Shown one piece after another: positions 23,794 through 31,766 of a DNA stretch of 44,985 bases (its first letter is position 1; each line of letters begins with the position of its first letter). Location of the stretch: positions 1-44,985 of the forward strand of contig SVGI01000005.1 of NCBI GenBank assembly GCA_015056385.1. Reading direction: 5' to 3'. Made by a program: the position numbers and the translations under genes. This DNA comes from Clostridiales bacterium. Its GTDB lineage: Bacteria > Bacillota > Clostridia > HGM11327. The notes beneath the pieces are model-generated. The model was not told the DNA's origin and did not search any database. It saw only the letters and a program-made list of their open reading frames with translations.

Positions 23794-25301
23794 TCCTTAT
23801 GCCCTCCTATTTGAGAATTTCTTTCTATTGCAGTAGCCCCCTCCTCCAGATTCATACCCTTAAGAATTGCATTCCTGCCGAATTTGTTTTTCACGTGTAT
23901 CATAGCCCTTTGAAGGCTCTTTTCCTTCTTTTCAAATATTTTCTTCTGCTGACGTTTTTTATCATCCTCGTTACCGCAGGAAAAGAAATCAAGCTGCTCG
24001 TACATTTCATTTTCAGACACACAGCTTTCCTCTAAAATATCATTGGCAACCACTGTTATCCGCCGTACAAGAAGGAGCGGATTTACAATGCTGTCAAACA
24101 ACTCCCCAACGGCAGCAAGTATTTTCGCAGATGATGAAGTATGACAGTTAAGATTTATTGACGAATGAGCGTGCTTGGGAATTCTGCGCCCGTACCTGTC
24201 GCACACTATCTCCCCCTTGTACTTATTGCTTATGCGTGTATCTGTAAGATTTTCCACGTCGTATCCTACGGTAAGAACTATCTGGCTTGTTGTAAGCCCC
24301 TTTTCCACCAAATCAAGCACGAGCAAATCTGCCATTTCACGCGTTACAAGCCTTGCCTTATCTATGGGGTACGGTGTTTGAAGCACCTGACCTGTACTGA
24401 GGCTTTTCACAGAGGGCTTATATGCCTTTATTTGCTGTATAGTACACGGCTCCCATCCCCAGGCATGGTCTATAAGAAGCTCCGCATTGACACCGAACAA
24501 ACGATAGAGTAAGTCCTCATTACTGACAGAGCATCTGGCAACGTCCCCCATAGTATACATATTGTGGGCCTCAAGCTTTTTTGCATACCCGCCGCCGATA
24601 CGCCAGAAATCCGTTAACGGGCGGTGAGACCACAAAAGCCTCCTGTATGACATTTCATCAAGCTCTGCAATACGCACGCCGTTTTCATCCGCCGGAATAT
24701 GCTTGGCGCCTATATCAAGAGCAATTTTACACAAATACATATTCGTACCTATTCCTGCCGTGGCCGTTATACCTGTGGTATTAAGCACGTCAAGTATTAT
24801 TTTCATTGTAAGTTCTCTTGCAGATATCTTGTAAAGCTTGAGATATTTGGTAACGTCTATAAAAACCTCGTCCACAGAATAAACGTGCATATCCTCCTCT
24901 GAAACGTATTTAAGATACACGTTGTATATTTGTGCGCTTTTTTCCATATATTTCCTCATGTGAGGAGGTACTACGAGATAATCCAGAGCATACTCCGGAT
25001 GCTCCGACAATTCCCTTGAATCACAGGATGACCCTTCAAGCTTTCTTTGAGGAGAGGCCAAACGCCTTGCCTCGTTAATATCCTTAACCCTTTTTATAAC
25101 CTCGTAAAGCCTTGCTCTTCCCGGTATGCCGTATTTTTTAAGAGATGGAGAAACTGCAAGGCATATGGTTTTGGCGGTCCTGCTTTCATCTGCAACCACA
25201 AGATTAACAGACATAGGGTCCAGCCCTCTTTCCACACATTCTACGGATGCATAAAACGATTTTAAGTCAATAGCAACGTACGTTTTTTCCTCATTACCCA
25301 T
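23790..25301 (-). CDS. Y-family translesion DNA polymerase (UmuC/UvrX-like)
   Basis: The protein has 503 residues, starting at MGNEEKTYVAIDLKSFYASVE; the 26 upstream codons in frame look non-coding and overlap the promoter leader. The catalytic acids are in AIDLKSFYASVE and YSVDEVFIDVT. It is longer than Pol IV (about 350-420), fitting the UvrX/YqjW branch that pairs with YolD. These enzymes copy damaged DNA with low fidelity. It heads a run with yolD overlapping by 4 bases. No LexA box of the GAAC-N4-GTTC type is visible upstream, so SOS control is not shown. Confidence 0.9.
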   Translation of the reverse strand: MGNEEKTYVAIDLKSFYASVECVERGLDPMSVNLVVADESRTAKTICLAVSPSLKKYGIPGRARLYEVIKRVKDINEARRLASPQRKLEGSSCDSRELSEHPEYALDYLVVPPHMRKYMEKSAQIYNVYLKYVSEEDMHVYSVDEVFIDVTKYLKLYKISARELTMKIILDVLNTTGITATAGIGTNMYLCKIALDIGAKHIPADENGVRIAELDEMSYRRLLWSHRPLTDFWRIGGGYAKKLEAHNMYTMGDVARCSVSNEDLLYRLFGVNAELLIDHAWGWEPCTIQQIKAYKPSVKSLSTGQVLQTPYPIDKARLVTREMADLLVLDLVEKGLTTSQIVLTVGYDVENLTDTRISNKYKGEIVCDRYGRRIPKHAHSSINLNCHTSSSAKILAAVGELFDSIVNPLLLVRRITVVANDILEESCVSENEMYEQLDFFSCGNEDDKKRQQKKIFEKKEKSLQRAMIHVKNKFGRNAILKGMNLEEGATAIERNSQIGGHKE

Positions 25302-25404
25302 TTTGTTTCCCTTTTTTCGTAAAAAAAATACACAGCAAACGGCATCGGATATAAAAATACCGATACTAACCGTCACCACTGTGTTTCATCTTTTCTTTTT
25401 GTCT

Positions 25405-25433
25405 ATAATACACTACTCCCGTACAAAAGTCAA
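25405..25433 (-). promoter_or_regulatory. Promoter of the polymerase-yolD operon
   Basis: TTGACT (25428-25433), 17 bases, TATTAT (25405-25410) on the minus strand. Downstream in the leader is a dyad, ATCGG...CCGAT (25347-25366), that could be an operator. Confidence 0.6.
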
Positions 25434-25452
25434 TCATTCAAAACAGGTAAAA

Positions 25453-25495
25453 TATAACACCTAAAATTGCTACTTATGAAAATATGTGTTATAAT
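25453..25495 (+). promoter_or_regulatory. metF promoter within an 8-bp inverted repeat
   Basis: TTGCTA (25467-25472), 17 bases, TATAAT (25490-25495). TATAACAC (25453-25460) and GTGTTATA (25486-25493) form a perfect inverted repeat that brackets the -35 and overlaps the -10, a plausible repressor site. There is no room for an S-box riboswitch in the 30-base leader. Confidence 0.5.
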
Positions 25496-25525
25496 GACAG
25501 ATAACATTTTACCGAGGAATAACAA

Positions 25526-26416
25526 ATGAAGCTTACCGAGATTTTTGAACAAAATAAATTATCCCTTTCCTTTGAGGTATTCCCACCCAAAAGCAATACC
25601 TCATTCGAAAGCGTAAAACACGCCACAGAGGAAATAGCAAAGCTGCGCCCCTCGTTTATGAGTGTAACCTACGGAGCCGGTGGAGGAACAAGCCGTTATA
25701 CCCTGGATATTGCAAAAAATATCAAGGAGCAATATTCTGTGCCTACTCTCGCACATCTTACGTGTATTTCATCCACAAGGGAAACCGTAAAAGAAAAAAT
25801 CTCTCAAATGATAGAATGCGGTATTGAAAACGTTATGGCCTTAAGAGGGGACCTTACCCCCGAGCTTCAGGCAAGCAGCAGAGATACGTGGACATATAAA
25901 CACGCAGTAGACCTTATACACGATATTAAGGAAAGCGGCGCCGAATTTTGTATAGGCGGCGCATGCTACCCTGAAATACACCCCGAAAGCGCAAATCAAA
26001 GGGATGATATACGTTATCTTAAGGAAAAGGTTGATGCAGGCTGCTCATTTCTTACTACGCAGATGTTTTTCGACAACAATCTTCTTTATAACTTCCTTTA
26101 CAAAATCAGAGAAGCAGACATCACCGTACCCGTTATACCGGGCATTATGCCTATAACAAACGCAAATCAGGTGGAAAGGGCTATAAAGCTTTCAGGCTCA
26201 TTTATGCCCCAGCGCTTCAAAAGTCTTGTGGATAAATTCGGTCATTCCCCGGAGGCTATGAAGCAGGCAGGTATCGCCTACGCAACAGACCAAATAATAG
26301 ACCTTTTTGCCAACGGTATAAAAAACGTACACGTTTATTCTATGAATAAGCCTGACGTTGCCGCAAAAATACAGGATAACCTTTCCGAGATCCTTAAGCC
26401 CGAAGGCTTTATTTAA
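25526..26416 (+). CDS. metF: 5,10-methylenetetrahydrofolate reductase
   Basis: This 296-residue FAD enzyme makes 5-methyltetrahydrofolate, the methyl donor for MetH. Family features are SLSFEVFPPKS near the N-terminus (the catalytic glutamate), SVTYGAGGGTS, ALRGDLTP and TQMFFDN. The length matches bacterial MetF. GAGGAA precedes the ATG. It is followed after 20 bases by metH, so the two-step methyl transfer to homocysteine is made from one message. Confidence 0.96.
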   Translation: MKLTEIFEQNKLSLSFEVFPPKSNTSFESVKHATEEIAKLRPSFMSVTYGAGGGTSRYTLDIAKNIKEQYSVPTLAHLTCISSTRETVKEKISQMIECGIENVMALRGDLTPELQASSRDTWTYKHAVDLIHDIKESGAEFCIGGACYPEIHPESANQRDDIRYLKEKVDAGCSFLTTQMFFDNNLLYNFLYKIREADITVPVIPGIMPITNANQVERAIKLSGSFMPQRFKSLVDKFGHSPEAMKQAGIAYATDQIIDLFANGIKNVHVYSMNKPDVAAKIQDNLSEILKPEGFI

Positions 26417-26436
26417 GGATATTCAAGGAGAAAAGC

Positions 26437-28848
26437 ATGAAAGTAACCGATTTTCTAAAGGATAATATACTCCGCTTTGATGGAGGAATGGGTACGCTTC
26501 TGCAGGCTAAAGGGCTCGTAGCAGGAGAGTTACCCGAATATTGGAACATTACACACAGTGATATAATCACCCAAATACACAGAGATTATTTTAACGCAGG
26601 AAGTAACGTTGTAAGCGCAAACACTTTCGGTGCAAACATTCTTAAATTCACCGAGGATGAGCTTGATGCGGTTATAAATGCAGCCGTGAGAAATGCCCGC
26701 TGTGCAAGGGATACATCCCCTGCCCTTCAGCCGAAATGGATAGCTCTAGACGTAGGCCCTACAGGTAAAATGCTTGCACCCTACGGCGAGCTTGGTTTTG
26801 AGGATGCGGTAGAGATATTCTCCAAAACAATTCGAACAGGCGTTAAATACGGTGTAGATCTTATCATAATCGAAACAATGAATGACTGTTACGAAACAAA
26901 GGCAGCTCTTCTCGCAGCGAAGGAATGCTGTGATCTGCCTGTATTCGTATCAAATGCATACACAGAGGATAAAAAGCTTTTATCAGGTACGTCTCCCCAG
27001 GCAATGATAGCAATGCTTGAGGGTATGGGCGCCGATGCCATAGGTATAAACTGTTCATTCGGGCCTAAATCACTTGGTGAAATTGCCCGTGAATACGTTA
27101 AATACGCCTCAGTACCCGTTTTATTCCAGCCTAACGCAGGCATGCCGAGGGTGGAAAACGGAAGGACTGTTTTCGACATCTCGCCCAACGAGTTTGCAAG
27201 AGAGGTCAACAAGGTTATTCTATCAGGTGTTAGGATTGTGGGAGGTTGCTGCGGAACAACCCCCGAGCATATCAGCGCCCTTACGAAAGCCTCTGCCAAC
27301 GTTTCCCCTGTGCCTGTAACGGATAAAAATATCACATGGGTATCATCCTACACACATACCGTAGATTTTTCCTGCGGACCTATACTTATAGGTGAGAGAA
27401 TAAACCCCACGGGAAAGAAAAAATTCAAGGAGGCCCTTAAGCAAAACGATATTAACTACATATTAAACGAGGGTATATCACAGCAGGAAAAGGGCGTACA
27501 TATACTTGACGTTAACGTAGGACTTCCCGACATTGATGAAAGAGAAATGCTTAAAACTACCGTTTGCAGGCTTCAGGAGGTAACAAATCTCCCCTTACAG
27601 ATAGATACCTCCGATTACAATGCAATGGAGCTTTCGTTAAGGTACTACAACGGAAAGGCTATGATAAATTCCGTAAACGGCAAAAAAGAAAGTATGGATA
27701 TGGTATTCCCTCTTGCAAAAAAATACGGCGGACTTATAGTAGCCCTTACTCTTGACGAAAACGGGATACCGCAAACAGCCCGTGGGCGTATAGAAATAGC
27801 AAAAAGGATACTTGATGAGGCTCAAAAATACGGCATCAGCAAAAAGGATATTATATTTGACCCTCTTACAATGGCTATATCAACAGACAAAGATGCCGCA
27901 AGAATAACACTTGAGGCTGTAAGTGCCATAAAAAACGAGCTTCAATGCCACACATCCTTAGGAGTTTCAAACGTTTCCTTCGGATTACCTCAAAGGGATA
28001 TAATAAACAGTAATTTCTTTACACTTGCCATGTGTAACGGGCTTTCTGCGGCCATAATGAACCCTTATTCCTACGATATGATGGAGGCCTACCACGCATT
28101 TAATACTCTTACAGGCATGGATGATAATTGCAGTGATTACATAAGCTTTGTGCAATCCTACGAAAAAATCACGCCTGTAACACAAGCCTCCCCTGTTTCA
28201 TCTCAAGGTGCCCAAAACAGCGCATCAGAGCTTCAATCCGCCATAATAAAAGGGCTTAAGGAACGCGCAAGAGATATTACCGCAAATCTCCTTCAAAATA
28301 TTCCTCCTATGGAGATTATACAAAATGAAATAATCCCCGCTATGGATACCGTCGGAGATACTTTTGATAAAAAAACCACGTTTCTCCCCCAGCTTTTAAT
28401 GAGTGCAGAAGCGGCAAAATACGCATTTGACAAAATCAAGGAGCATTCCGCATCCAATAACACAAATAAAAAATGCCCATTCGTAATTGCCACCGTACAG
28501 GGAGATATACACGATATAGGCAAAAATATAGTTAAGCTTCTTTTGGAAAACTACGGCTTTGATGTTATTGACCTCGGCCGCGACGTGGCTGTTGACACTG
28601 TTGCAGATGCCGTAGTGGCTTCACACGCACCTATACTGGGGCTAAGCGTGCTTATGACAACCACACTTCCTGCTATGGAAAGGACTATTGAGGCTGTACG
28701 CAAGGTTGCCCCCCGGTGTAAAATTGTGGTAGGCGGGGCTGTATTAACAGAGGAATACGCTCTTTCCATAGGTGCGGATAAATATGCAAGGGATGCATTG
28801 GATACAGTAAGATATGCAGATGAAGTAAACAACTCCTTTACAAAGTAA
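26437..28848 (+). CDS. metH: Cobalamin-dependent methionine synthase lacking the reactivation domain
   Basis: This 803-residue protein has the homocysteine domain (about 1-290) with zinc ligands C206, C271 and C272 (GINCSFG and GGCCGTTPEH). A methyltetrahydrofolate-binding barrel follows (about 310-580, starting ILIGERINPTG), then the cap helices and the cobalamin domain (about 665-800) with DIHDIG (690-695, lower ligand H692). It ends where full-length MetH (about 1200 aa) would begin its S-adenosylmethionine reactivation domain, so oxidised cob(II)alamin must be repaired by a separate protein, as known in other anaerobes. No such gene is in the window. GGAG precedes the ATG and a strong terminator follows. 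Confidence 0.95.
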   Translation: MKVTDFLKDNILRFDGGMGTLLQAKGLVAGELPEYWNITHSDIITQIHRDYFNAGSNVVSANTFGANILKFTEDELDAVINAAVRNARCARDTSPALQPKWIALDVGPTGKMLAPYGELGFEDAVEIFSKTIRTGVKYGVDLIIIETMNDCYETKAALLAAKECCDLPVFVSNAYTEDKKLLSGTSPQAMIAMLEGMGADAIGINCSFGPKSLGEIAREYVKYASVPVLFQPNAGMPRVENGRTVFDISPNEFAREVNKVILSGVRIVGGCCGTTPEHISALTKASANVSPVPVTDKNITWVSSYTHTVDFSCGPILIGERINPTGKKKFKEALKQNDINYILNEGISQQEKGVHILDVNVGLPDIDEREMLKTTVCRLQEVTNLPLQIDTSDYNAMELSLRYYNGKAMINSVNGKKESMDMVFPLAKKYGGLIVALTLDENGIPQTARGRIEIAKRILDEAQKYGISKKDIIFDPLTMAISTDKDAARITLEAVSAIKNELQCHTSLGVSNVSFGLPQRDIINSNFFTLAMCNGLSAAIMNPYSYDMMEAYHAFNTLTGMDDNCSDYISFVQSYEKITPVTQASPVSSQGAQNSASELQSAIIKGLKERARDITANLLQNIPPMEIIQNEIIPAMDTVGDTFDKKTTFLPQLLMSAEAAKYAFDKIKEHSASNNTNKKCPFVIATVQGDIHDIGKNIVKLLLENYGFDVIDLGRDVAVDTVADAVVASHAPILGLSVLMTTTLPAMERTIEAVRKVAPRCKIVVGGAVLTEEYALSIGADKYARDALDTVRYADEVNNSFTK

Positions 28849-28860
28849 CTATACGATAAC

Positions 28861-28896
28861 AAAAAGGCGGCAGTATTTTTTACTGCCGCCTTTTTT
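28861..28896. terminator. Bidirectional terminator after metH
   Basis: AAAAAGGCGGCAGTA faces TACTGCCGCCTTTTTT, a 15-bp stem. It serves metH on the plus strand and the acyltransferase gene on the minus strand. Confidence 0.92.
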
Positions 28897-28926
28897 AGCA
28901 CACCGTGTATGTTTTACATATATTTT

Positions 28927-30084
28927 TTACTGCTTATTACGCCAAAACGAATAAATCTCCATATATTTACGGGTACACATATTCTTCGGAACGCGTATTT
29001 CATAATTTTCGCCCTTATGAGAAAATACAATAGTGTTCTGTGAATGTATCTGCATATCTGCAATACCTGCAAAATCAAATACCCTTCCCGCACACTCAAT
29101 ATAGGTATTGCGAGCAATAAGATCACCGTCTGCCACCTTTTGTGTTTTATGGCCCTTCATAACAGACATAAGAGATACACCGTTATCTGAAAACAATACA
29201 TTATCCTCGGTATTACCCATCCAAAGCTCCTCAAGCCTTGAAAGCTGCCATTCGTCCCAGGCTAAAACGTTATCAAATACAACGTTATCACCCTCAAAAT
29301 AGCCGTATTCGTTATATTTCACCTCGTAGGAGCAGCTTTTACAACGCACCGTAGAATCAATAACCTCAAAGGAATCAAGGCTGTTGCACCTTGGGCAATA
29401 ATATATGGCTGATGTAATACCCTCTGCAAGCCTTTTACCCTTAAACCTTATCATTTCCTTTTCCTGTGTTGCGTAAGCGTTTTCATAAATATCATTTTTA
29501 ATAGCCGCATTCACCTCATCCACCGACATTGCCTTAAGCTGCGCGGGAGAATAATAATTGACGGGCGCACCCGTTACCTTTCCTTTTCTTAAGGACCTGC
29601 TCCATCTGGGGGACGAAAGATAACCACCCTGTACCCTATACGTTACAAGAGCTGCCCCTGATGCCTTTACCATTTTTCCTGTGGATTCCAGCACGCTTCC
29701 CGTAATACCGTTGTACGAACGGTTTCCCTCTGCAAAAAGGCATACGTTATAGCCTGATTTGAGGCGCCTCATTATTTCGAGCGCTGTGGAGGCGGCTGTC
29801 GTACCTTTAAGCCTTACTATAGGATTAACCAGATATTTAAGGCATTTCGAAACAAAGCCCTTTCTGAGCATATGCTCGCTCATAACAAAATACATGCTTT
29901 TCTTAAATGACAAGCCCACCACAACAGGATCCAGGTTAAGGGTATGATTCGATATAACGATGTATGGGCCTTCAAAATCAGCCTTTTCCCACTTATAGTT
30001 GAAGAGCCTTTTTATAAAAAAAGGAAACGTATGATAGAGAAATCTATATACAAAATCGTGCCTTTTCGCTCCTTTTATTACCAT
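28927..30084 (-). CDS. PlsC-like acyltransferase with C-terminal zinc ribbon and PH-like domain
   Basis: The protein has 385 residues. The first ~200 form a 1-acylglycerol-3-phosphate acyltransferase domain with the catalytic NHTLNLD (H47, D52) and FAEGNRS (117-123). It then has a four-cysteine zinc ribbon (C230, C233, C248, C251) and a final ~120-residue domain with beta-strand pattern and a closing tryptophan helix. PlsC enzymes make phosphatidic acid and are normally about 200-250 residues; the added ribbon and domain are unusual and may regulate activity or bind a partner. AGAGGT precedes the ATG. It follows the PLP-fold protein gene by 63 bases. Confidence 0.85.
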   Translation of the reverse strand: MVIKGAKRHDFVYRFLYHTFPFFIKRLFNYKWEKADFEGPYIVISNHTLNLDPVVVGLSFKKSMYFVMSEHMLRKGFVSKCLKYLVNPIVRLKGTTAASTALEIMRRLKSGYNVCLFAEGNRSYNGITGSVLESTGKMVKASGAALVTYRVQGGYLSSPRWSRSLRKGKVTGAPVNYYSPAQLKAMSVDEVNAAIKNDIYENAYATQEKEMIRFKGKRLAEGITSAIYYCPRCNSLDSFEVIDSTVRCKSCSYEVKYNEYGYFEGDNVVFDNVLAWDEWQLSRLEELWMGNTEDNVLFSDNGVSLMSVMKGHKTQKVADGDLIARNTYIECAGRVFDFAGIADMQIHSQNTIVFSHKGENYEIRVPKNMCTRKYMEIYSFWRNKQ

Positions 30085-30147
30085 TTTATACCTCTTTGCA
30101 TTGTTTTCTACGATTATACCATTTGAAGGTTAAAATAAAATTAAAAA

Positions 30148-31104
30148 TCACTGCTTATAAATATTCTTCAGAATAAGCTCTATATCAAGCCTTATTGTGT
30201 TTGGATTGTCAACACCTGCATACAGCCTTATTTCATTATCGTAATTTGCTGTAACAAAAGTTTTATCACTGCCTATTGGAAGATCCTTTTCAAGATTACT
30301 GTACCTCAGCTTTTCCATAAACACAAGGGTTGGGTTGAAGCCTCCCTTTAATTTGAATCTAAGTACATAGGGCGTCATATACTTGTTTTCACTGAACTTA
30401 AACTCCTCAACACCCGGCATAAATTTAATTCTCTCGGCAAGGAATTTTATGTTTTTGCTCCTTGTACCCATATGGAACGGAAGCATCATTACGCTCTTAT
30501 TTAGCGCGTATCTATCGGCAAAATCCATTTGTCCGCCAAACATGCGGCGAAGCAGCTCTATTCTTCTGGCAACGCCGTCATCATTGGTATAAATAACACC
30601 CGATGAAAGCGCCGAGGCTGAATATATACCGATATCCTCATATACTACGTCTGCACCGTAATCCGTGGGCTTACATAAAAACTGCGTCATATACGTATTA
30701 CCTACGGCAACCCTTGCCCCGTAGCTGTGAATAAGGGATATAAGCTCCTTTATCATACAGGTTTGAAGAGTTTCAATTCGCATAGAGTCAAAGCATACAA
30801 CATCATATTTCTTTTCCTCCAGCGCCCTTGCAAGCTTCCTTGTGTTGAAAACATCCTCGTAATCGATTTTTATGTTCAGAAGGCTTTTGTAAAGCTCGGG
30901 ATCATCCCTTTCCGCCATATCAAGATATGAATCACACAAAACGTTACCGCAAGACATCCCCATAAGAGCGATAACAGAAATATTTTGGGCTATCTTGGCG
31001 CTTTTTACCAGATAAAGATATTTTGTATTTGAATGTGATAATAGTGTTTGCTCAATCCGGGAAAACGTCTTTTCCTTTTTCATTTCGTTGTAGTAATTAT
31101 TCAT
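30148..31104 (-). CDS. Cys/Met-metabolism PLP-fold protein lacking PLP-binding residues (probable pseudoenzyme)
   Basis: The 318-residue protein follows the large-domain pattern of cystathionine gamma-lyase/synthase relatives: GARVAVGNTYMTQFLCKPTDYGADVV (in pieces, 129-154), LSSGVIYTND (166-175), and the C-terminal IRLYAGVDNPNTIRLDIELIL. In active enzymes the first segment reads VVDNTF, where the aspartate holds the PLP nitrogen; here it is glycine (G135). The Schiff-base lysine region (S-x-T-K) is replaced by IGIYSASALSS (158-168) with no lysine. It is also about 70 residues short at the N-terminus. It is therefore probably not a PLP enzyme; it may be a binding or regulatory protein. A consensus promoter drives it, so it is expressed. 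Confidence 0.75.
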   Translation of the reverse strand: MNNYYNEMKKEKTFSRIEQTLLSHSNTKYLYLVKSAKIAQNISVIALMGMSCGNVLCDSYLDMAERDDPELYKSLLNIKIDYEDVFNTRKLARALEEKKYDVVCFDSMRIETLQTCMIKELISLIHSYGARVAVGNTYMTQFLCKPTDYGADVVYEDIGIYSASALSSGVIYTNDDGVARRIELLRRMFGGQMDFADRYALNKSVMMLPFHMGTRSKNIKFLAERIKFMPGVEEFKFSENKYMTPYVLRFKLKGGFNPTLVFMEKLRYSNLEKDLPIGSDKTFVTANYDNEIRLYAGVDNPNTIRLDIELILKNIYKQ

Positions 31105-31140
31105 CTTATGTATCCAAAGTTTACCTTAAATTTATATTTA

Positions 31141-31169
31141 ATTATAAATGAAAGCCATGTATTTGTCAA
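31141..31169 (-). promoter_or_regulatory. Consensus sigma-A promoter of the PLP-fold gene
   Basis: TTGACA (31164-31169), 17 bases, TATAAT (31141-31146) on the minus strand: both hexamers are perfect. Confidence 0.75.
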
Positions 31170-31766
31170 AGAGATGTAGGGTTCAAAAGCCAATATTGTG
31201 TTTGCCAAAAGGTATTTTTACATAATTTGTATTTTTTACTGACCTGAAAAACGAAGAATTCATTAGAATTCACGAGAATAAACGAGTATAGTTAAGAAAA
31301 ACATATTCCAGAAATCACAGTCAAAAAAGAAAAAAGTCCTTCGTTAAACATCACGAAAGCATACAAAATCATAAAAAAACCGAATTTTTCCGATAAATAT
31401 TATCTTGACGCACCACAAACCACTGTCAACATTAAAAAACGTTGCATTTCATCCGTAAAAACCACGCATTTACACAAATGAAAGAATAAGCCCGTTTTTT
31501 CCCCAATTTACAGGTTGATTCAAGCAAAAAAATGATTATAATATTCAAGTCGGTAAAAAGCTCTATATAACTTGCTTTATATGCGCGTAAGTATAGTATA
31601 TTTATCCGCTCAGATTCGGCAAACGCCTGTTCCCCACCATTATCAAAATTTAATTTTGCAGAATACTATGGGGTAATTGTGTCTAAAATCAGTGTAAGAG
31701 TTTTTTACAAACAAATTTATAATCCGTATGAATTTTCGCACAGCTGAATTCAGAAAGGGATAATTG
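31170..31766 (+). promoter_or_regulatory. Long AT-rich leader upstream of the SpoIID/SH3 gene
   Basis: There is no gene in these ~600 bases. A plausible promoter is TTGATT (31515-31520), 16 bases, TATAAT (31537-31542), giving a leader of about 220 bases. The leader contains a possible stem CCCCA (31634-31638) with TGGGG (31669-31673) enclosing AAAATT/AATTTT. I looked for the c-di-AMP (ydaO) riboswitch often found before cell-wall genes and could not match its conserved core. The rest is low-complexity A/T. Confidence 0.4.

Noticed and set aside
25434-25525. S-box (SAM) riboswitch before metF
   Set aside because: The leader after the promoter is only about 30 bases and has no conserved S-box elements or terminator.
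31543-31766. ydaO/c-di-AMP riboswitch before the SpoIID/SH3 gene
   Set aside because: The conserved core of that class could not be matched; only weak AT-rich stems are seen.
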